From Alphaproteobacteria bacterium (GTDB lineage: Bacteria; Pseudomonadota; Alphaproteobacteria; JAEULC01), in assembly GCA_020851015.1 (NCBI GenBank), contig JADZDN010000089.1, positions 1 through 9,947 of the forward strand: DNA of 9,947 nt. The letters are read 5' to 3'. Below are positions 5,705 through 9,947 of the stretch, piece by piece; within the stretch, counting starts at the first letter, position 1; each line of letters opens with the position of its first letter. The notes beneath the pieces were generated by a model that did no database searches, was not told where the DNA came from, and saw only the letters and a list, made by a program, of their open reading frames with translations. Both the position numbers and the translations under genes were made by a program.

Positions 5705-6760
5705 ATGGCCCATAGCGTCATTCTGCGGCACTGGCCGACTCCGATTCGGGTGGAGGCCGGCGAGACCGTGCTGGAAGCCGCCCTTGCCCAGGGCGCGCCC
5801 TTTCCGCATGGCTGCCGCAGCGGCAATTGCGGGGCCTGCAAGTCGCGCCTGTACCGGGGCGAGATCGAGATGACGCCCTATTCCGACTACGCGCTGACCG
5901 CCGAGGAACGCGCGCAGGGGCTGATCCTCGCTTGCCGCGCCCTGCCTGAGAGCGACGCCGAGCTGGGATGGCTGGAAGCCGACGACCTGGTGTCGCATCC
6001 GCTGCGCGACCTGACCTGCAGCGTCGCCGCCCTAGCGGACCTGACCCACGACATCAAGCTGCTGCGGCTGCGCATCGCCGAGGGCGGGCCCTTCACCTTC
6101 TCCGCCGGCCAGTACGCCGCGCTCGGCTTTGCCGGATTGGCGCCGCGCGACTATTCGATGGCCAACATCCCCGACCGTGACGGCGGCGGCGCGATCGAAT
6201 TCCACATCCGCCACGTCGCGGGCGGCGTTTCGAGCGCCTATGTCGCCAGGGGCCTGAAGCCGGGCGATACGGTCCGGGTCAAGGGGCCTTACGGCAGCTC
6301 GTATCTGCGCGAGCAGCACAACGGCCCGATCATCGCGATCGCCGGCGGCTCGGGCCTGGCGCCGGTCAAGTCGATCGTCGAGACGGCGCTGTCGCGCGGC
6401 ATGTCCCAGCCGATCCGCCTGTATTTCGGGGTGCGCGAGGAACGCGACCTTTACCTGGAAGCGCATTTCCAGGACCTGGCCGCGCGCCACCCGAACCTGA
6501 AGTTCATCCCCGTGCTGTCCGCGGCCGGCGCCGGGACGGCGCGCCGCACCGGTTTCGTGCACCAGGCGGTGGCCGACGACATTGCCGGCGCGCTGGCCGA
6601 GCTGGACGGCGCCAAGGCCTATCTGGCCGGCCCGCCGGTGATGGTCGAGGCCGCCACCGCGATGCTGGAGCAGCGCGGCCTCAGGCGCGAGGACATCCAC
6701 GCCGACGCCTTCTACACCGAGGCCGAGCGCGCAGAGCAGGCGGCCGGCGGCGCGCGATGA
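5705..6760 (+). CDS. Ferredoxin-NAD(P)H flavin reductase of a multicomponent oxygenase
   Basis: This 351-residue soluble electron-transfer protein takes electrons from NAD(P)H through FAD to a 2Fe-2S centre and on to an oxygenase. Domains in order: a plant-type ferredoxin at 1-90 with cluster cysteines C37, C42, C45 (CRSGNCGAC) and C77; a FAD domain at about 100-200 with R148-x-Y150-S151-x2-N154 (RDYSMAN); and a NAD(P)-binding domain with GGSGLAP (214-220) and a C-terminal LAGPPVM and DAFYTEAE. The usual Cys before GPP is Ala here. The order matches reductases of phenol hydroxylase, xylene/benzoate and naphthalene oxygenases, and is opposite to PaaE, whose ferredoxin is C-terminal. No Shine-Dalgarno precedes ATG 5705, and the N-terminus nevertheless starts as in the family. 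The stop overlaps the next gene's start (ATGA). Confidence 0.95.
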   Translation: MAHSVILRHWPTPIRVEAGETVLEAALAQGAPFPHGCRSGNCGACKSRLYRGEIEMTPYSDYALTAEERAQGLILACRALPESDAELGWLEADDLVSHPLRDLTCSVAALADLTHDIKLLRLRIAEGGPFTFSAGQYAALGFAGLAPRDYSMANIPDRDGGGAIEFHIRHVAGGVSSAYVARGLKPGDTVRVKGPYGSSYLREQHNGPIIAIAGGSGLAPVKSIVETALSRGMSQPIRLYFGVREERDLYLEAHFQDLAARHPNLKFIPVLSAAGAGTARRTGFVHQAVADDIAGALAELDGAKAYLAGPPVMVEAATAMLEQRGLRREDIHADAFYTEAERAEQAAGGAR

Positions 6761-7668
6761 CCGCCGCCGTCGATCTGGCCGGGCGCGTGGCGCTGGTGAC
6801 CGGCGGGGCGCGCGGCGTCGGCCTGGCGATCGCCCGGGCCTTGCACGCCGCCGGGGCCAAGGTCGTGATCGCCGACAACGGCACCAGCATCGCCGGCGAC
6901 GGCGCCGATCCCGCCGTGGCGCGCGCCGCGGCCGCGGCGCTGGGCGCGAACGCCGCCGCCCATGTCGAGAGCATCGCCAGCCCCGCCTCGGCGCGGGCCG
7001 CGGTCGAGCTGGCGCAGCGGCGCTTCGGCGGGTTGGACATCCTGGTCAACAACGCGGCCATCCTGCGCGACGGCTTCGTGTTCAAGGCGGATCTACAGGA
7101 CTGGGAAGCGGTCATCCGCACCAACCTGTCCGCCGCCTTCTATGCCATCAACGCGGCCACGCCGCTGATGCGCGAGCAGTCCAAGGCCGAGCGCGGCGGC
7201 AAGTCCTATCGCTGGGGCCGCATCCTCAACATCGTGTCGACCGCCGGGTTCTACGGCAATTACGGCCAGGCCGCCTATGCCTCGGCCAAGGCCGGGCTGA
7301 TGGGACTGACGCGCGCGACGGCGCTGGACATGGCGCGCAGCCATGTCACCTGCAACGCCATCGCCCCCTTCGCCCACACCCGCGTGACCGAGACGATCCA
7401 GCCGGCCAACCCGGCCCAGGCCGCCTACAAGGAGCGCGCGCTGAAGATCGACGCGGCGCCGGTTGGCGCGCTCGCGGCGAGGCTGTGCTCGCCCGAGGGC
7501 AACGACGTGACGGGCCAGCTCTTCGGCGTGCGCGGGCGCGAGGTGTTCGTGTTCGCGCAGCCCCGCCCGGCCGCGCGCGACGTTTCGGGCATGCTCGGCG
7601 CGCTGCGCCCGCATTTCGCGCCGCTGGAAACCGATCTCGAAGCCTTCAACACCGACCCGGTGCTCTAG
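6757..7668 (+). CDS. Short-chain dehydrogenase/reductase (SDR)
   Basis: This 303-residue NAD(P)-dependent dehydrogenase has the classical SDR fold. The cofactor motif is TGGARGVG (15-22), the structural motif is NNAA (98-101, usually NNAG), and the catalytic residues are N123, S161 or S162, Y174 and K178 (YASAK). The surrounding sequence, with ILRDGFVF and FYGNYGQAAYASAKAG, resembles the hydroxyacyl-CoA dehydrogenase domain of peroxisomal multifunctional enzyme type 2, and a C-terminal extension of about 60 residues goes beyond a minimal SDR. The ATG overlaps the reductase stop by four bases, so the two are translationally coupled. In this setting it may oxidise a hydroxylated or dihydrodiol product of the oxygenase, or act on a CoA thioester; the sequence does not decide. 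Confidence 0.93.
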   Translation: MTAAVDLAGRVALVTGGARGVGLAIARALHAAGAKVVIADNGTSIAGDGADPAVARAAAAALGANAAAHVESIASPASARAAVELAQRRFGGLDILVNNAAILRDGFVFKADLQDWEAVIRTNLSAAFYAINAATPLMREQSKAERGGKSYRWGRILNIVSTAGFYGNYGQAAYASAKAGLMGLTRATALDMARSHVTCNAIAPFAHTRVTETIQPANPAQAAYKERALKIDAAPVGALAARLCSPEGNDVTGQLFGVRGREVFVFAQPRPAARDVSGMLGALRPHFAPLETDLEAFNTDPVL

Positions 7669-7678
7669 GAGAACCGCC

Positions 7679-8389
7679 ATGCCCGCCGCTCCTGCCCTGC
7701 AAGTCCGCGACGAACAGGAATTCGAGCGCCAGCCCGAGGACTACAAGACCGCCGTGCGCAAGATCGTGCGCAGCCACGCGGTCAACGAGCTTTATGGCGC
7801 GCAGGTCTTCGACGAGCCGGCCATCGCGCTGGCGCCGACGCCCTATGCCAAGTGGCTGACCTGCCGGGTGGCGATGGAGGAGTACGGCCACCACGTGCGC
7901 TTCCGCGAGCTGGGCGAGAAGATCGGCATCCCGATGCGGGAGATGACGCCGGACGGCAAGAAGCCGCTGTCGATCTTCGAATTCCCGATGAAGACCTGGG
8001 CCGAGTTCTGCGTCATCAAGCTGCTCGCCGACATGGCCGAGATCATCCAGGTCGAGGACCTGTCGACCTGCTCGTTCCATCCCTTGCGCAACTTGGCGCG
8101 CATGACCATGCCGGAGGAGCGCTTCCACGCGCAGTTCGGGCGCGAGTTCTGCACGGAATTGTGCAAGACCGGGGATGGCCGCAAGGCGGTGCAGGACGCG
8201 ATCGACCGCTATTTCCCGATGGTGCCCGCCTTCTTCGGCAAGGACGGATCGGTCAACAACGCCCAGTTCCGCCAGTTCGGAATCAAGCAGCGCAGGAACG
8301 AGGAGATGCGCGTCGATTATGTCAAGCGCGCCCGCCAGCTGGTCGAGGAACTCGGCCTGAGGCTGCCGGACCTGCCCGAGGCCGCGTAA
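7679..8389 (+). CDS. PaaA-like diiron oxygenase protein (phenylacetic acid catabolic family)
   Basis: This 236-residue ferritin-like protein belongs to the phenylacetic acid catabolic (PaaA/PaaC) family. Putative iron ligands are E37 (NELYG), E68 and H71 (EEYGHH), E121 or D118 (DMAEII), and E147 and H150 (EERFH), which is two ExxH motifs in the right order, as in the catalytic subunit PaaA and not the inactive PaaC. The C-terminal pattern QFGIKQRRNEEMRVDYV with LGLRLPD also recalls PaaA. It is shorter than typical PaaA (about 310 residues), lacking N-terminal sequence. The start has AGGAG seven bases upstream, overlapping the SDR stop. In the known complex PaaA epoxidises phenylacetyl-CoA and needs PaaC for structure and PaaE for electrons; here only a reductase is recognisable. 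The substrate is unknown. Confidence 0.9.
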   Translation: MPAAPALQVRDEQEFERQPEDYKTAVRKIVRSHAVNELYGAQVFDEPAIALAPTPYAKWLTCRVAMEEYGHHVRFRELGEKIGIPMREMTPDGKKPLSIFEFPMKTWAEFCVIKLLADMAEIIQVEDLSTCSFHPLRNLARMTMPEERFHAQFGREFCTELCKTGDGRKAVQDAIDRYFPMVPAFFGKDGSVNNAQFRQFGIKQRRNEEMRVDYVKRARQLVEELGLRLPDLPEAA

Positions 8390-8402
8390 GTCGCGCAGGC
8401 CC

Positions 8403-8942
8403 ATGGCGGGCGTCGCGGACGCGCTGCTCGCGGCGATCGCGCACGCCCCGTGGTTCGCGGCGCTGGGCACGCCGCTGGCGCCGAGCGAGCGCGCGGAGCA
8501 CACGGTTTATCTGGCGGGGCTGCAACTGGCGGCGGCCGTCGAACCCGTGCATGGCTGGCAAGCGGCAGGTCGCGTCGCCGCCGACCCGGATTGGGATCGG
8601 CGTTGGTGGGACGCCGAGGAGCGCCTTCGCGTCGCGCTGCTGGCGCGGGCGGAAGCGGCCGCGGGGGGCGGCGCAACGATGCGCCAACTGACGGCGATCG
8701 CGATGGCCGCGCACGACGCGACGATCGGCGCGGCGGCAATGGCCGCGGCCGCCAGCGGCGTCGCCGACCAGGCCCTGATCCGCGTCGCGGCGGGCGCCGC
8801 GACCCAAGCCTGCTACCAGGCGGGGCTGGCGCTGCTGGCCGGCATGGACGCGCCCGGGCATGCTTTCGCCGCCAAGCTGCGGCTGTTCCGGGCCGGCCGC
8901 TGGCCCCTGGGAATCGTGCGCGGCCAAGCGTATATCTTCTGA
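8403..8942 (+). CDS. Unrecognised alanine-rich protein in the oxygenase cluster
   Basis: I do not recognise this 179-residue protein. It is very rich in alanine and leucine, predicted mostly helical, and has no signal peptide. Visible landmarks are E32-H33 (AEHTVYLAGLQLAAAVEPVH), a tryptophan-rich stretch DPDWDRRWWDAEERLR (61-76), H104 in AMAAHDATIG, one cysteine (C137) and a C-terminal block with W167 (FRAGRWPLGIVRGQAYIF, 162-179) that looks conserved rather than random. It has no ExxH iron motifs. It begins 13 bases after the PaaA-like gene with only a weak GCAGG close to the ATG, and its codons carry G or C in third positions like its neighbours, so it is very likely translated. It may be a partner subunit or assembly factor for the diiron protein, by position only. 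Confidence 0.72.
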   Translation: MAGVADALLAAIAHAPWFAALGTPLAPSERAEHTVYLAGLQLAAAVEPVHGWQAAGRVAADPDWDRRWWDAEERLRVALLARAEAAAGGGATMRQLTAIAMAAHDATIGAAAMAAAASGVADQALIRVAAGAATQACYQAGLALLAGMDAPGHAFAAKLRLFRAGRWPLGIVRGQAYIF

Positions 8943-8988
8943 CCCTTCGATCCGTGCGACCGCCAATTTCCACCAGGGGACCGAACGA

Positions 8989-9678
8989 ATGACCGCCTAT
9001 GCGATCAAGGCTTGGGAGCTTCCGAGCGTGCCCGTCGAGGGCGATGCCAAGCGCTTTCCGGTGCGCCGCATCTACTGCGTCGGGCGCAACTACGCGGCGC
9101 ACGCGCGCGAGATGGGTTTCGACCCCGACCGCGAGCCGCCGTTCTTCTTCTGCAAGCCGGCCGACGCGATCGTCCAGAACGGCGGCGTCGTGCCCTATCC
9201 GCCGCAGACCAAGAACCTGCATTACGAGTTCGAGCTGGTGGTGGCGATCGGCAGGCAGGGCGCCAACATTCCCGAGGCGAAGGCGCTGGAGCATGCCTGG
9301 GGCTATGGCTGCGGCCTGGACATGACGCGACGCGACGTGCAGATCGCCGCGCGCGACAAGGGCCGGCCCTGGGACATGGGCAAGGGCTTCGACCATTCCG
9401 CGCCCTGCACCGCGCTGGTGCCGGCCTCGAAGATCGGCCACATCGCAGCCGGCAAGATCGAGCTCAAGGTCAACGGGCAGGTCAAGCAGAGCTCGGACCT
9501 GAAGAACATGATCTGGAACATCCCCGAGACCATCACCTACCTGTCGGGCCTGGTCGAGCTGTTCCCCGGCGACCTGATCTACACCGGCACGCCCGAGGGC
9601 GTGGGGCCGGTGGTCAAGGGCGACAAGCTGGAAGGCGCGATCGACAAGGTCGGCAAGCTCAGCGTCACGATCGGCTGA
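8989..9678 (+). CDS. Fumarylacetoacetate hydrolase family protein (fumarylpyruvate hydrolase-like)
   Basis: This 229-residue hydrolase of the FAH superfamily splits C-C bonds of acylpyruvates or beta-diketo acids using a bound divalent metal. Signatures are the opening IYCVGRNYAAHAREMG with H38 and E41, metal ligands E80, E82 (HYEFELVV) and D111 (YGCGLDMTRRD), the substrate region WDMGKGFDHSAPC, and the C-terminal GDLIYTGTPEGVGPV. The compact single-domain length and the start resemble fumarylpyruvate hydrolases of the gentisate route and acylpyruvases. The relatives include oxaloacetate decarboxylases, so the reaction is not certain. ATG 8989 has AGGGGA eight bases upstream. It follows the unknown gene by 46 bases and precedes xth by 8 bases. 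Its role would be the last cleavage step of the cluster, though no ring-cleavage dioxygenase is present. Confidence 0.93.
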   Translation: MTAYAIKAWELPSVPVEGDAKRFPVRRIYCVGRNYAAHAREMGFDPDREPPFFFCKPADAIVQNGGVVPYPPQTKNLHYEFELVVAIGRQGANIPEAKALEHAWGYGCGLDMTRRDVQIAARDKGRPWDMGKGFDHSAPCTALVPASKIGHIAAGKIELKVNGQVKQSSDLKNMIWNIPETITYLSGLVELFPGDLIYTGTPEGVGPVVKGDKLEGAIDKVGKLSVTIG

Positions 9679-9686
9679 ACCCGCCG

Positions 9687-9947
9687 ATGCGGATCACGAC
9701 CTGGAACATCAACTCTGTGCGCAGCCGGCTCGACCTGGTGCGCCGGCTGGTGAAGGAACTGGACCCGGACGTCCTGTGCCTGCAGGAAACCAAGGTGCCG
9801 GACGACCTGTTTCCGCACGAGCCCTTCGCCGAGATGGGCTTCGCGCACCGCCAGGTGCACGGCATGAAGGGCTACAACGGCGTGGCGATCCTGTCGCGCC
9901 TGCCCTTCAGCGGCGGCGAGCCGCTGCACCGCTGCGGCAAGCAGGAC
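9687..9947 (+). CDS. xth: Exodeoxyribonuclease III, 5' part (runs off window)
   Basis: The first 87 residues of an exodeoxyribonuclease III / AP endonuclease of the EEP nuclease family, a base-excision repair enzyme that cuts abasic sites and degrades 3' ends. The start MRITTWNINSVRSRLD carries the conserved N7, LQETK places the metal-binding glutamate at E34 exactly as in the E. coli enzyme, and GYNGVAILSRLPF follows at about residues 63-75. The catalytic His and Asp are beyond the window. ATG 9687 is eight bases after the FAH-family stop with no strong Shine-Dalgarno. It is a housekeeping gene that in many alphaproteobacteria lies near lolA, so it marks the right border of the accessory block. 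Confidence 0.93.
   Translation, partial: MRITTWNINSVRSRLDLVRRLVKELDPDVLCLQETKVPDDLFPHEPFAEMGFAHRQVHGMKGYNGVAILSRLPFSGGEPLHRCGKQD

Noticed and set aside
8860..8988. Earlier ATG for the FAH-family gene inside the unknown gene
   Set aside because: The extra 43 residues are not FAH-like, overlap the preceding gene in another frame, and the ATG at 8989 has its own good ribosome binding site.
8317..9441. A 374-codon open frame on the minus strand
   Set aside because: It is antisense to the unknown protein and the FAH-family gene, is Arg/Pro-rich without motifs, and is an expected shadow of GC-rich codon use.
1..9947. CRISPR arrays, tRNA or rRNA genes, transposases, integrases, toxin-antitoxin or defence genes
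   Set aside because: None was found: no regularly spaced direct repeats, no cloverleaf-like or rRNA sequence, and no recognisable mobile-element or defence protein on either strand.

Overview
The window is about 10 kb of GC-rich DNA (roughly two thirds G+C by eye) that reads as an alphaproteobacterial chromosome. The markers are the end of ftsK followed by a lolA-type gene, and an exodeoxyribonuclease III gene (xth) entering at the right edge. From memory, ftsK-lolA-xth is a recurring order in alphaproteobacteria. About 8 kb of metabolic genes lie between lolA and xth here, so the block looks like accessory cargo at a core locus. The genus cannot be named; Rhodospirillales- or Rhizobiales-like lineages fit.

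Layout. 1-797: 3' part of ftsK (+). 847-1566: lolA-like lipoprotein carrier with a possible Tat signal (+). 1582-1694: two inverted copies of one palindromic intergenic repeat. 1709-2497: fatty acid hydroxylase/sterol desaturase family membrane protein (-). 2543-3352: class I glutamine amidotransferase of the PuuD/peptidase C26 type (+), divergent from the desaturase across 45 bp that hold a perfect inverted repeat. 3353-3635: a non-coding or weakly coding, partly AT-rich gap with hairpins and one doubtful 30-residue ORF. 3636-4106: MarR-family regulator (-). 4107-4410: gap with the regulator's upstream region and terminator-like hairpins. 4411-5463: orphan TRAP substrate-binding protein (-). 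5464-5704: divergent control region with a good promoter for the TRAP gene and two strong palindromes. 5705-8942: a tight cluster on the + strand of an N-terminal-ferredoxin flavin reductase, an SDR dehydrogenase, a PaaA-like diiron protein and an unrecognised alanine-rich protein. 8989-9678: fumarylacetoacetate/fumarylpyruvate hydrolase family protein. 9687-9947: 5' end of xth.

The most interesting part is 3636-9678. It looks like a small regulated catabolic system: uptake of an organic acid (TRAP binding protein), reductase-fed oxygenation by a lone PaaA-like diiron protein, dehydrogenation by the SDR, and hydrolytic C-C cleavage by the FAH-family enzyme, with MarR as a candidate repressor. 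It differs from the canonical phenylacetyl-CoA epoxidase (PaaABCDE): no PaaB, PaaC or PaaD homologue was recognised, the reductase has the ferredoxin domain at its N-terminus rather than its C-terminus, no CoA ligase is present, and an unknown protein sits where a partner subunit might be expected. A 33-bp near-perfect palindrome lies directly upstream of the reductase gene and is a strong operator candidate. The substrate is not known from sequence.
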